Below, in pieces: positions 21,191-29,317 of a stretch of 64,000 nucleotides of DNA. The first letter of the stretch is position 1; each line of letters begins with the position of its first letter. Made by a program: the position numbers and the translations under genes. Under the pieces are notes generated by a model, which saw only the letters and a list, made by a program, of their open reading frames with translations, was not told the origin of the DNA and did no database searches. The stretch comes from Streptomyces sp. BA2 (lineage in GTDB: Bacteria > Actinomycetota > Actinomycetes > Streptomycetales > Streptomycetaceae), in NCBI RefSeq assembly GCF_009769735.1, contig NZ_WSRO01000002.1:6931001-6995000 (forward strand), given 5' to 3'.

Positions 21191-22156
21191 TTACGGCTTG
21201 ATCGGTCGGGTGGGTGCGGACCGGCGGCCCTTCGAACGGTTGGCCACCACCTCGCGGAGCACCGTCCGGTAGAAGGACCAGTAGCTGTCGTCGGTGTAGG
21301 CGGCGAACTGCTTTGCCACTCCGTGCCGTTCGGGCAGACGGTTGATGGGGACGGTCATCGCGGCATGGTGCTCGACGTGCAGGTTGTTGCCGTTCGTGTA
21401 CCAGGTGCTGAACCAACCGCCGCTGATCGACCGGGTGTTGCGCAGCACGTCGGTGGTGTCGTCGTCGCAGTAGAGGTGCTCCGGCAGCTCGACGAGGAAG
21501 TGCAGCGGGGTCGCCACCAGGAGCCACGGCAGGAGCCACAGCTGGACGACGAGCGTGCCGTAGCCTGCCGCCGAGACCGCGGCCGCGGCCACGACGACCA
21601 CGGACATCAGCCGGTACTCGGCAATGCTGTCGCGCCGGATGCGTTCGGATACCTGGCCGTTCTCATACCGCCAAGTACCGCGCCAGCTCCGGCAGGACGC
21701 CACAGCGACGGAGGCCAGCCGCTTGTAGTCGAAGAGGCTGCCGAGCAGCACCCGCAGAGTCAGCGGCTGCCGCTTGTCGAAACCGAAGAACTCGCTGTCC
21801 TGGTCGGTGCCCAGGAACCGGTGATGCTGCAGGTGCCGGATGCGGTAATGGCTGTACGAAACCATCATGGGCAGTCCGAGGGCGACCCCGACCGTGCGGT
21901 GCAGGCCGACCTTCAGGAAAGCCGAATGGTGCAGGCACTGGTGCTGGAGCTCCACCATGTGCGTGTACAGGAACCCGAGGAGCAGAATTCCGGCGATCAC
22001 GCATATCGTGTTTCCGGTCACGACCAGGAACACCCCAGCGGCACCCATTGCGAGAACGATGGCCAGTTTGCCCAGAAATACCCTTTGATCTCGCACTGTT
22101 AGCCGTGCGCGCTGAAATAGCAGCTCCGGCGTGGGTTGACTCATTGACTGAGACAC
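21191..22156 (-). CDS. Membrane fatty-acid-desaturase-superfamily enzyme
   Basis: This 321-residue membrane protein carries the three histidine clusters of the desaturase/hydroxylase superfamily. They are the HMVELQHQCLHH region (first H-box), RHLQHH (second) and HVEHH (third). Two pairs of hydrophobic segments flank them, and the residue spacing supports a di-iron site on the cytoplasmic face. Members act on fatty acids, alkanes, xylene or, in some antibiotic clusters, on amino-acid-like groups. In this operon, between mbtH and the isomerase-like gene, it may desaturate or hydroxylate an acyl cap or a side chain. GTG 22156 is chosen because GAGGAG lies about 9 nt upstream; ATG 22144 is the alternative. 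Confidence 0.85.
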   Translation of the reverse strand: MSQSMSQPTPELLFQRARLTVRDQRVFLGKLAIVLAMGAAGVFLVVTGNTICVIAGILLLGFLYTHMVELQHQCLHHSAFLKVGLHRTVGVALGLPMMVSYSHYRIRHLQHHRFLGTDQDSEFFGFDKRQPLTLRVLLGSLFDYKRLASVAVASCRSWRGTWRYENGQVSERIRRDSIAEYRLMSVVVVAAAAVSAAGYGTLVVQLWLLPWLLVATPLHFLVELPEHLYCDDDTTDVLRNTRSISGGWFSTWYTNGNNLHVEHHAAMTVPINRLPERHGVAKQFAAYTDDSYWSFYRTVLREVVANRSKGRRSAPTRPIKP

Positions 22157-22276
22157 GACGTCAACTCCTCATGGACAGGGTGCGCGTGAATGTTGAGTCG
22201 AGGCGCGAAGAGCTCCGCGGATTCGGGCACCATGAACTTCTGGGGGAAATAGGGGAACTGTCCGAGCGCTGACGCT

Positions 22277-22501
22277 TCAGAGGGCACCTGCGGCGGGCTG
22301 CTCGGCCGTCACAAGGCTGGCGGGACGCAGATCCGTCCAGTTCCGCTCGATGTACGCCAGGCAGTTCTGTCTGCTGTCCGGTCCTGAGACGGTTCGCCAA
22401 CCGGCGGGAACCTCGCGCCAGTCGGGCCACAGCGAGTGCTGGTTCTCGTCGTTCACCACGACAAGAAAGATTCCCTCTTCGTCGTCAAACGGACTCGCCA
22501 C
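22277..22501 (-). CDS. mbtH: MbtH-family adenylation-domain chaperone
   Basis: This 74-residue protein carries the full family signature: [10 protein letters not shown], then VPAGW, and at the end WTDLRP. MbtH proteins bind A domains and support their folding and activity. The frame is open far upstream, but GTG 22501 gives the usual start ([10 protein letters not shown]) with a GGAAAGAG box ahead of it; ATG 22531 is the other option. It is the first gene of the minus-strand arm, 120 bp before the desaturase, and probably serves all three A domains of the cluster. Confidence 0.92.
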   Translation of the reverse strand: MASPFDDEEGIFLVVVNDENQHSLWPDWREVPAGWRTVSGPDSRQNCLAYIERNWTDLRPASLVTAEQPAAGAL

Positions 22502-22931
22502 GTCACACTCTTTCCGCGTCGGTGATTTCATTCGGCAGAATTGATTCGGTGTGTGTGAGCGTAATGACGACGGGGAATTGCCGAGGGCACAACCACCGGC
22601 ACCTCGGGGGCAGCTTTCAGGCGCTTCCTGGCTGGGGACGGCGCCGACAGGTCGCGGGAGCCGTGTCGCCGACGACACGGCTCCCGCCGGAGCCCTTCGT
22701 GGTGGGAATTCCCGCATCTCACCCATGAAGGGCACTGCGCGAGGAAGCGACGAGGGGGAGCCTCGTTCCTCGCGCCCCGGGCGGCCGTCGCCACCCAGTG
22801 CGCGGCGGCCGCCGTCAACCAGCCGCTCCTATCGCACAGTTACAACGTTACTGCACCTTTCCTTCACCGTCCGCACACAAGTGCGGAGTTGGTGCTAACC
22901 GCGTAACCGATGTTGAGGACGACGGCCTGCC
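22502..22931. other. Intergenic region upstream of the minus-strand NRPS arm
   Basis: About 430 bp without a credible gene; open frames here lack family features or ribosome-binding sites. It contains a hairpin (22653-22687) and an A/T-richer patch around 22835-22910. It should hold the promoter for the mbtH-to-ATP-grasp operon. I could not fix -35/-10 elements with confidence. Confidence 0.6.
22653..22687. terminator. Hairpin terminator between the HATPase gene and mbtH
   Basis: Inverted repeat with 15-bp arms around the GCGGGAGCCGTGTCG sequence and a 4-nt loop (CCGA). It is placed to stop readthrough from the upstream minus-strand regulatory gene into the NRPS operon. Confidence 0.7.
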
Positions 22932-23432
22932 TCAAGACAGCAGTGCCACCAGTGTCACCGTCGTCCCGGACTCGCAGGCCCTGACGTCGAAGTGGTCAGT
23001 GAGGGCCTGGGCCAGCCACAGGCCCCGGCCGTTCTCGGCCTCGTCGGTCTCGGGGAGGGCGGCCGACGTGCACGGATGCGCCGGGGGGCGGCCTGTGCCG
23101 TTGTCCGCGATCACGCAGCGCAACCCCTCGGTCGTGTGCGTGAGATGGATGCGGCCCTTGCCGCCACCGTGCACGACGGCGTTGCTCGCGACCTCGTGCA
23201 CGGCGAGCACGAAGTCACTGAGCCGGGGGTCGCAGAGCCCCGCGTCCTCGGCGCGGCGGGTGACCTGGAGGCGCAGCCGCGCCAAGTCGGCCATGGTGAA
23301 GGGGAGTTCGAGGAGAGCCGCCCCGCCCGGTGTGGGGGCGAGGGCGGCGTCGATGGGCTCCCGGTGCGGGGCCGGGTCACCGCCGTTGTCGTCGTTGCCG
23401 ATGCCGCGGTTGAGGATCACTTCGCGGATCAC
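22932..23432 (-). CDS. Anti-sigma-factor-type HATPase (RsbW-like)
   Basis: This 166-residue protein has a C-terminal GHKL ATPase domain: N-box VHEVASNAVVHGG, G1 DNGTGRP and G2 GRGLWLAQAL. This is the layout of the many Streptomyces RsbW-like kinases that bind sigma factors or anti-anti-sigma proteins. GTG 23432 overlaps the stop of the upstream MEDS-STAS gene by 4 bp (GTGA), so the pair is co-translated. The STAS protein is its obvious partner. No sigma factor gene is adjacent. Confidence 0.85.
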   Translation of the reverse strand: MIREVILNRGIGNDDNGGDPAPHREPIDAALAPTPGGAALLELPFTMADLARLRLQVTRRAEDAGLCDPRLSDFVLAVHEVASNAVVHGGGKGRIHLTHTTEGLRCVIADNGTGRPPAHPCTSAALPETDEAENGRGLWLAQALTDHFDVRACESGTTVTLVALLS

Positions 23433-24292
23433 CCTTCGCCCAGGACGAGTTGAGGCACTTCGACGGCTCCGCAGAGCCGTATCACTTTGTCCTGCTCGGG
23501 CCGGGAGCGGACCGCGAGAAGGTGGTCGCAGGGCAGCCCGTACGCGAGCCGCACCAGCGTCGATGCGGCGTGTACGTCCATGAAGCACAGCTCGGACAGA
23601 TCGAGCACGCGGGGACGGTCCGGGCCGGACAAGGCCTGCGCCAGCGCCGAGTCGAACTCCTCGCGCGTGGCGAGGTCGACGTCTCCGGCGACCCGGAGTT
23701 CGGTTCCGGCCCGGGTGATGTCCAGGGCGCCGATGCGCCGCAGGGCCTGCTTGGGGTGGGCGCGGTGGACCCGGCCCATGAGGTCGTCGCCGAACTTCCG
23801 CCGGTCGTACTCGCAGATGGCGGTGAACCCGATCTCGGCGAAGAGCGGCGAGAGCCCGGTCTCGTACTCGACCAGGAGATCCTGGTCGACGCCCGGTTCG
23901 GCGGCCCAGCCCATGTCGCCGACCACCCGGATGCCGGAGAAGCCGTCGTAGCGCGCCTTGTCGGTCAACTCCACCCAGGTGCTGGCCCGTTCGGCAGGAT
24001 CGAAGCCGGTGGCCGGGTCGTATCCGGGGACTTCGTTGACCACGACAAGACGTCCGTCCATGAGTGCGGGCCCCAGCGGGAAGCCGCCGGCGCTCAGCTG
24101 CTCGGCCGCGAGGGCCGCGGTGGTGGCCCGGTCGGTGAAGAACACCACCTGCTCGCCGCGCGACAGACCGATGTCGGCGTACGCGGCACGGAGTTCCCAA
24201 CGGGTTTCGTCGTCGTCGAATCCGAGGCAGGCGTGGTCCCCGGAATTCATACGGGTGACGGAGACCGTCCTGGTCACAGAACTGGCATCCAT
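23429..24292 (-). CDS. MEDS sensory domain plus STAS domain protein
   Basis: This 287-residue protein joins an N-terminal MEDS domain (MNSGDHACLGFDDDE, GEQVVFFTDRAT, residues about 12-190) to a C-terminal STAS domain (GDVDLATREEFDSAL, VLDLSELCFMD). MEDS is a sensory module first seen in DcmR-type regulators; STAS domains act as anti-sigma antagonists, usually through a phosphorylated Ser or Thr. In the VLDLSELCFMD segment the Ser after Leu is a candidate. Its partner is the HATPase encoded in the 4-bp-overlapping gene downstream. The start is uncertain: ATG 24292 lacks a clear ribosome-binding site, and ATG 24250 would trim a short tail. Confidence 0.8.
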   Translation of the reverse strand: MDASSVTRTVSVTRMNSGDHACLGFDDDETRWELRAAYADIGLSRGEQVVFFTDRATTAALAAEQLSAGGFPLGPALMDGRLVVVNEVPGYDPATGFDPAERASTWVELTDKARYDGFSGIRVVGDMGWAAEPGVDQDLLVEYETGLSPLFAEIGFTAICEYDRRKFGDDLMGRVHRAHPKQALRRIGALDITRAGTELRVAGDVDLATREEFDSALAQALSGPDRPRVLDLSELCFMDVHAASTLVRLAYGLPCDHLLAVRSRPEQDKVIRLCGAVEVPQLVLGEG

Positions 24293-24420
24293 GGGGCAGA
24301 GCCTAGGGTCCGTGCGGGGCGCCGCGGCCTCGGTGATCACTGTTGACTGAAGTCGTTCCAATCGCTCGACAACTCGATAATTCGTTGCACGGCGCGATCG
24401 CAGGAGGCGAAGATCCCCGC

Positions 24421-24998
24421 ATGGTTCCGACCCCTCCCATGGTGGGCGCACCGGGCGAGGGCTACCCCTTCCCGTGGTCCGTCCGCGGCTGGCTCGACGG
24501 TGAGACGGCCGCTCGCGGACACATCGACGACACAGCTGGTACCGAGGGGCGCCCCCGGCGTACTACGACGAGGAGACCCGGCGGTGCCTCGCCGCACTCG
24601 ACGGCCGTGTCGACACGGCCAGGGCGGCGGCCGTCTGGGATGCCGCCCTCGCCGCGGAGTGGCACGGGGCGCCCGTGTGGTTCCACGGCGACATCGCGTC
24701 GGGCAACCTCCTTGTCGCCGACGGCAAGTTGACCGCCGTCATCGACTTCGGCACGTCGGGCGTCGGGGACCCGGCCTGCGATCTGGTGATCGCGTGGGGG
24801 ATGTTCTCGGGTGAGAGCCGGGAGGTGTTCCGGCGTGCGGTCGGCCAGGACGAGGGCGCCTGGGCGCGGGCCCGCGGCTGGCTGCTGTGGAAGTGCCTGC
24901 TGACCCTGAGCGGTTACATCGACTCCGATCCGGCGCGGGCGGCCGTCGACCAGCGGCTGATCGCCGATGTCCTGGACGACCACGAGCTCTTCGGCTGA
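24421..24998 (+). pseudogene. Degraded aminoglycoside phosphotransferase (APH) gene
   Basis: The 3' part encodes a clear APH C-terminus (WFHGDIASGNLLV, then AVIDFGTSGVGDPACD, holding the catalytic Asp and metal-binding Asp). A separate frame at 24421-24520 encodes the central APH piece VPTPPMVGAPGEGYPFPWSV and RGWLDGE. The two pieces join only after a frame change near 24530, with about 40 expected residues missing between them. The whole N-terminal lobe with the nucleotide-binding Lys is also absent. It is therefore a remnant. No complete APH gene is nearby. Confidence 0.75.
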
Positions 24999-25037
24999 CG
25001 TCGCGCGCGCGGTGCGCACGTCTCAGGCCCGCACGTC

Positions 25038-27002
25038 TCAGGTGGGCACGACCGTCGCCTCCGTCGCCTTCACACTGGTCCACACCGACGTCCCGTCGGC
25101 GAGGCCGAGTTCGGCGGCAGCCTGCGGGGTGATCTCGGCCACCAGGTCGGGGGCCTGCGGCGAGGTGATCAGGAGGCGGAGCCGGCTGCCGCTGGTGGTG
25201 ATCTCGCGGATGGTGCCCGGCCAGACGTTGCGGGGGCTTCCGGTGGGCCTGTCGCGGTGCACGGAGACCGCCTCCGGGGCGATGATCGCCAGCGCCTCGG
25301 TGCCCGGCGGGAGCGGGTCCGCGATCACGAGGGTCCCGCCGCCGGGCAGCGCGAGTCCCTCGGGTCCCGCGGTGCCGGGCCAGGCGTTGCGGCCCAGCAT
25401 CCTGGCCACCCACGGAGAGCGGGGGTGCCGGGTCACCTCGGCCGGCGCCTCGTCCTGGAGGGCGAGCCCCTGGTCGAGTACGAGAACCCGGTCGGCCAGG
25501 GAGACCGCCTCGACGGGGTCGTGCGTGACGATCAGGCAGACGCCGCCGAAGGTGTCCAGGTGCGTACGCAGGGTGTGGCGCACGTGCGCCCGGGTCGTCT
25601 GGTCGAGCGCGGCGAGCGGTTCGTCGAGCAGGAGCAGCCGGGGGCGGGCCGCCAACGCCCGTGCAAGCGCGACCCGTTGGGCCTGACCGCCGGAGAGCTG
25701 GGCCGGTCTGCGGTGCGCGAGGTGGCCGACGCCGAGCCGGTCGAGCCACTCCTGCGCGCGCCGCCGGGCCTCGGCCCGCGGAACACCCAGCGCACGCGGC
25801 CCGTACGCCGTGTTGGCGAGGGCACTCATGTGCGGGAACAGGGCGCCGTCCTGCGGGACCCAGGCGACGTGGCGGCGGTGCGGAGGCAGACCGGTGACGT
25901 CCGTGTCGCCGAGCCGGAGCTCGGCGTGGGCGCGCGGGGTGAGGCCGAGGAGCGCACGCAGCAGCGTGGTCTTGCCCGCCCCGTTGGGCCCGACGACGGC
26001 GATCGTAGTGCCCGGCTCCGCGTCCAGCGTGAGGCGGTTGAAGCCGGTGACGTCGGCTTGCAGGGACCAGCGCTCCGAGGGCGGCGCGGGCTCGGCGGCG
26101 CCGTACCCACCCGCGGCGGACTCGGAGAGCGCGGGCGAAACCACCTCGTCCGGCAGCCGCTCGGGCCGCACCGGCCGCCCCTGGCCCCGCCCGCCGCCCG
26201 GAGCGCTCATCCAGCGGCCGCGCAGCGCGACGAGCACCGCCATGGCGATGGCGAGCAGCAGCAGCGACACGGACGTCGCGGCCTCGGGGGAGTCCTGGAG
26301 CAGCAGGTACACCTGGAGGGGCAGGGTCTGTGTGGTGCCTGGGAGGTTGCCCGCGAAGGTGATGGTCGCGCCGAACTCACCCAGGGCCCGCGCCCAGGTC
26401 AGGGCGGCTCCGGCGATGAGCCCGGGGGCGACCATGGGCAGCGTGACGGTACAGAACACCCGTACCGGCGAGGCCCCCAGGGACGCCGCGGTCTCCTCGT
26501 AACGGGGGCGGAGACCGCCGAGCGCGCCTTCGAGGCTGATGACGAGGAACGGCATCGCGACGAAGGTCGCGGCGATCACGGCGCCGGACGTCTGGAACGG
26601 CAGGGTGATCCCGAACGTGTCCTCCAGCCACGGGCCGAGCAGCCCGCGCCGCCCGAAGGCGAGCAGCAGGGCGACGCCGCCCACGGTGGGCGGAAGCACC
26701 ATCGGGAGCAGCACGAGGGAACGTACGACCGCCTTGCCGGGAAAGTCGACGCGGGCGAGCAGCCAGGCCAGCGGCACCCCGAGCAGCAGGGAGAGCCCAA
26801 GCGCCCAGAAGGAGACGACCAGGGAGAGCTTCAGCGCCTCGGTCGTTCCTTCGGTGGTCAGATGGGCCCCGAGCTCGCCCCATTCCGTACGGGCGAGGAT
26901 CCCGAGCAGCGGCAGCGTCAGGAACGCGATGGCGAGCAGCGCGGGGATCGCGAGGGCGATCGGGGTGCGGGGGCCGACGGTGCGGCCGCGCAGGCGTTTC
27001 AT
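25038..27002 (-). CDS. modBC: Molybdate ABC transporter, fused permease (ModB) and ATPase (ModC)
   Basis: One 654-residue protein combines both parts of the molybdate importer. Residues about 1-265 are the permease with five or six membrane segments and the EAA-type loop EETAASLGASPVRVFCTVTLP. After a Gly/Pro-rich linker, the ATPase has Walker A GPNGAGKTT, signature LSGGQ, Walker B LLLLDEP and the H-loop VTHD. A C-terminal TOBE-like domain binds oxyanion for regulation. ModB and ModC are separate in most bacteria; the fusion is seen in several actinomycetes. The gene follows modA with a 25-bp gap, in the order HTH-Mop, modA, modBC. Confidence 0.92.
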   Translation of the reverse strand: MKRLRGRTVGPRTPIALAIPALLAIAFLTLPLLGILARTEWGELGAHLTTEGTTEALKLSLVVSFWALGLSLLLGVPLAWLLARVDFPGKAVVRSLVLLPMVLPPTVGGVALLLAFGRRGLLGPWLEDTFGITLPFQTSGAVIAATFVAMPFLVISLEGALGGLRPRYEETAASLGASPVRVFCTVTLPMVAPGLIAGAALTWARALGEFGATITFAGNLPGTTQTLPLQVYLLLQDSPEAATSVSLLLLAIAMAVLVALRGRWMSAPGGGRGQGRPVRPERLPDEVVSPALSESAAGGYGAAEPAPPSERWSLQADVTGFNRLTLDAEPGTTIAVVGPNGAGKTTLLRALLGLTPRAHAELRLGDTDVTGLPPHRRHVAWVPQDGALFPHMSALANTAYGPRALGVPRAEARRRAQEWLDRLGVGHLAHRRPAQLSGGQAQRVALARALAARPRLLLLDEPLAALDQTTRAHVRHTLRTHLDTFGGVCLIVTHDPVEAVSLADRVLVLDQGLALQDEAPAEVTRHPRSPWVARMLGRNAWPGTAGPEGLALPGGGTLVIADPLPPGTEALAIIAPEAVSVHRDRPTGSPRNVWPGTIREITTSGSRLRLLITSPQAPDLVAEITPQAAAELGLADGTSVWTSVKATEATVVPT

Positions 27003-27027
27003 CGTGGTCCCTGGGGGTGCGCGCGGG

Positions 27028-27834
27028 CTACGGCTTTTCGAAGCCCGCGTCCTTGAGGAGCTTCTGCGCGGCGGGCGTGGACAGCCACTTCACGAACGCG
27101 GTCGCGGACTCCGCGTTCTTCGACGTCTTCAGGGTGGCCGCGGGGTACTCGGCGATCGCGTTCTGGCCGTCGGGGATCTTGACCGCGTCGACCTTCCTGG
27201 GGGCGGTGGCGGCGTCGGTCTTGTAGACGAGCCCGGCGTCCGCCTCGCCCAGTTCGACCTTGCTCAGGACCGCGCGGACGTTGGGCTCCTGCGAGACCGG
27301 CTTCACGTCGATCTTCTGGTCGTCCAGGATCTGCTTGCTGTAGCGGCCGACCGGTACCTCGGAAGCGGCGAGGACGACCTTCAGCTTGCTGCCGGAGAGG
27401 TCCTTCAGCTCGGCGACCTTCTTCGGGTTGCCCTCGCCGACGGCGATGACCAGGCGGTTCTTGGCGATGACGGACGGCTTCCCGGTGTCGGCCCTGAGTC
27501 CGTCCATGGTCTTGGTGTCGGCGGTGACCAGGGCGTCGGCCGGGGCGCCCTGCTTGACCTGGGCGGCCAGCTCCTGAGAACCGGCGAAGGAGAAGTGGAC
27601 CTTCGTCCCCGGGTTCTCCTCCTCGTACGCGGCGCCCGCGGTCTCGAAGACGTCGGTCAGGGAAGAGGCGGCGAGCACCGTCAGGTCGGCCTTCGGGGCG
27701 GCGGCGCCCGCGGGCTGCTTGCCGCTGTCGTCCTTGCTGTCGTCGTTGCCGCAGGCGGCGAGCGGGACGAGTAGGGCGGCGGTGAGCACGGCGGCGGCGG
27801 TGCGGCGTCGGGCCGGGGCGAGAGGGAGGGACAT
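27028..27834 (-). CDS. modA: Molybdate-binding lipoprotein ModA
   Basis: This is the periplasmic-type solute-binding protein of the molybdate importer, anchored by a lipobox (LAAC, Cys28) after a signal peptide with an RRR n-region. ModA signatures are LTVLAASSLTDVF, SFAGSQELAAQV, GAPADALVTAD and the later LGEADAGLVYKTDA. The ASS and SQE Ser residues are typical oxyanion contacts. A Lys/Asp-rich linker follows the lipidated Cys. It is encoded between the regulator-like HTH-Mop gene and the fused ModBC. Confidence 0.93.
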   Translation of the reverse strand: MSLPLAPARRRTAAAVLTAALLVPLAACGNDDSKDDSGKQPAGAAAPKADLTVLAASSLTDVFETAGAAYEEENPGTKVHFSFAGSQELAAQVKQGAPADALVTADTKTMDGLRADTGKPSVIAKNRLVIAVGEGNPKKVAELKDLSGSKLKVVLAASEVPVGRYSKQILDDQKIDVKPVSQEPNVRAVLSKVELGEADAGLVYKTDAATAPRKVDAVKIPDGQNAIAEYPAATLKTSKNAESATAFVKWLSTPAAQKLLKDAGFEKP

Positions 27835-27852
27835 GAGCGTGGAACTCCTTGG

Positions 27853-28260
27853 TCAGGTGCGGTCGATGTGGACGCTGGTGGACTTCACGCGGGCGGTTGC
27901 CTGCATGCCGACCTCCAGGCCCAGCTCTTCCACGGCCTCCCGGGTCAGGAGCGAGACGAGCCGGTGCGGACCTGCCTGGATCTCGACCTGGGCCGCGACG
28001 TCGCCGAGCTTCACGGCGGTGACGATGCCGGGAAAGGCGTTGCGGGCGGAGGTGTAGGGGACGTCGTCCTCGCTGTTGCCCCCCTGTGCCTGCCCTTGTG
28101 CGACCTCGACGGAGAACGCGGCGAGATCGCGGCCGTCGATGAGCCGACGGCCGCCTTCGTCGCGGTGGGTGGCGACCCGTCCGGCGTCCGCCCAGCGACG
28201 AGCGGTGTCGGGGCTGACGCCGAGCAGGCGTGCCGCCTGTCCGATGGTGTAGGACTGCAT
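27853..28260 (-). CDS. HTH-MerR-like plus Mop/TOBE molybdate-binding protein
   Basis: This small protein of 135 residues has an N-terminal excisionase/MerR-like helix-turn-helix (SYTIGQAARLLGVSPDTARRW, with GGRRLIDGRDL forming the wing). A C-terminal Mop domain follows (SARNAFPGIVTAVKLGDVAAQVEI, then LTREAVEELGLEVGMQ). It probably senses molybdate and controls the downstream transporter genes, or stores the oxyanion. ATG 28260 gives the standard length; a GTG 24 nt upstream is in frame. A structured repeat lies about 60 bp upstream and could hold its promoter or operator. Confidence 0.82.
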   Translation of the reverse strand: MQSYTIGQAARLLGVSPDTARRWADAGRVATHRDEGGRRLIDGRDLAAFSVEVAQGQAQGGNSEDDVPYTSARNAFPGIVTAVKLGDVAAQVEIQAGPHRLVSLLTREAVEELGLEVGMQATARVKSTSVHIDRT

Positions 28261-28318
28261 GCGCGAAACGATAAGCCGCTTCACCTGGCATTTACAACAC
28301 TTCTGGGTCTTTCTCCAT

Positions 28319-28389
28319 GGCAGATGCCACCCCTCTTGGAGGAAAGGTCAAGAGCCTCCAGGAGGAAAGGTCAAGAGGTGGCATCTGCC
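28319..28389. repeat. Nested inverted and direct repeat between the molybdate operon and nat
   Basis: Outer arms GGCAGATGCCAC-CC-CTCTT (28319-28337) and its complement (28373-28389) enclose two direct copies of GGAGGAAAGGTCAAGAG (28338-28354 and 28361-28377, 23-bp period). The first repeat unit can itself fold (CTCTTG with CAAGAG). The right arm overlaps the last codons of nat. It may be a terminator for nat, or a regulatory site for the molybdate operon. Confidence 0.7.
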
Positions 28390-29177
28390 CCGGAGAACAC
28401 GGTCTCCTTCACCTGCGGCACCTCCTCCAGGGAGATGCCGAAGTGCGTGGCGTACGCGTCGAGCACCTCGGCGTCCGTGGCCAGTTCGGTGGTGTGGCGC
28501 TCGCCGCCCGTCGTCGTGGTGAGGGTGCGGCCGCTGAGGGTGATCCGCCCGGTCCCGGTGACCATCGAGCAGACCAGTGACCGCGTGAAGTGGGACCGGG
28601 GCGAGGTGCGGTGCCACCAGGCGCCGGACGTGAAGTCGCCGAGGGCGCGCGGGCGCCGGTCGACCACGTACTGCGCCTTGCCGTCCCTGCTGACGTCCAG
28701 ATCGCCCTCGGGGGTCTCGCCGATGCGGAAGGTGCCGCCGGGGTCCGGCTGGTCGCCGCGTTCGCCGAAGGCCAGCGGAAAGTGGCTGTGGGTGCCGAAG
28801 CCGACGTCCGCGAGCCAGTCATCGCCGTCGGAGGTGCGCACGTGCAAGGCCAGGTGGTCGTACGGGATCCCGGGATGCCCTACGGCGTCGTACACACGGG
28901 CCTGCAGCAGGGTGACCTCGAAGCCGAGCGCGGTGAGCAGTGCGGCGAAGGCGCCGTTGAGTTCGTAGCAGAAGCCGCCGCGGCGGGCGCCGACGACCTT
29001 GGCGACCAAGGAGTCCTCGGTGAGTTCGATGTTCTCGCCGAGGTGGATGGAGAGGTTCTCGAAGGGGACGGCGCGCAGGTGGGAGAGGTGCAGGTCGTGC
29101 AGGGCCCGCGTGGTGGGAGCGGCGGGACGCTCGGCGCCGATGCGGCGCAGGTAGTCCTCTGTCTGGTCGAAATCCAT
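28371..29177 (-). CDS. nat: Arylamine N-acetyltransferase
   Basis: This 268-residue acetyl-CoA-dependent transferase has the Cys-His-Asp triad: Cys in RRGGFCYELN, His in YDHLALHV and Asp in LADVGFG. The N-terminal FENLSIHLG is also typical. In actinomycetes such enzymes acylate arylamines or take part in amide formation in some antibiotic pathways. ATG 29177 gives the usual MDFDQTEDYLRRIG start. It is divergent from the esterase gene and shares a region with an iron box, so iron may affect it too. The stop codon lies inside the nested repeat at 28319-28389. Confidence 0.92.
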   Translation of the reverse strand: MDFDQTEDYLRRIGAERPAAPTTRALHDLHLSHLRAVPFENLSIHLGENIELTEDSLVAKVVGARRGGFCYELNGAFAALLTALGFEVTLLQARVYDAVGHPGIPYDHLALHVRTSDGDDWLADVGFGTHSHFPLAFGERGDQPDPGGTFRIGETPEGDLDVSRDGKAQYVVDRRPRALGDFTSGAWWHRTSPRSHFTRSLVCSMVTGTGRITLSGRTLTTTTGGERHTTELATDAEVLDAYATHFGISLEEVPQVKETVFSGADATS

Positions 29178-29235
29178 GGGCAGATTCTTGCGCCTCGCCC
29201 ATCGGGGGCCTGGACTTTTCCGCGATCGCATCGAG

Positions 29236-29254
29236 TTAGGTTAGGCTTAGCTAA
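29236..29254. promoter_or_regulatory. Iron box (IdeR/DmdR1-type operator)
   Basis: TTAGGTTAGGCTTAGCTAA matches the actinobacterial iron-box consensus (TTAGGTTAGGCTAACCTAA) closely. It sits 59 bp before nat and 64 bp before the chosen start of the ferric-siderophore esterase-like gene, in their shared promoter region. Repression by the iron-loaded regulator is expected. Confidence 0.85.
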
Positions 29255-29317
29255 GTTGATGTTGTCGTGTGCTGGACCAGGAAGGCGGGGAACGATGCGG
29301 GTCCTCTTCGTGTGCGG

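Noticed and set aside
17930..22102. A 1390-codon open frame on the plus strand opposite the A-T-C NRPS, isomerase and desaturase genes
   Set aside because: It is the antisense shadow of high-GC coding sequence; it crosses three real genes, has no domain motif and no ribosome-binding site.
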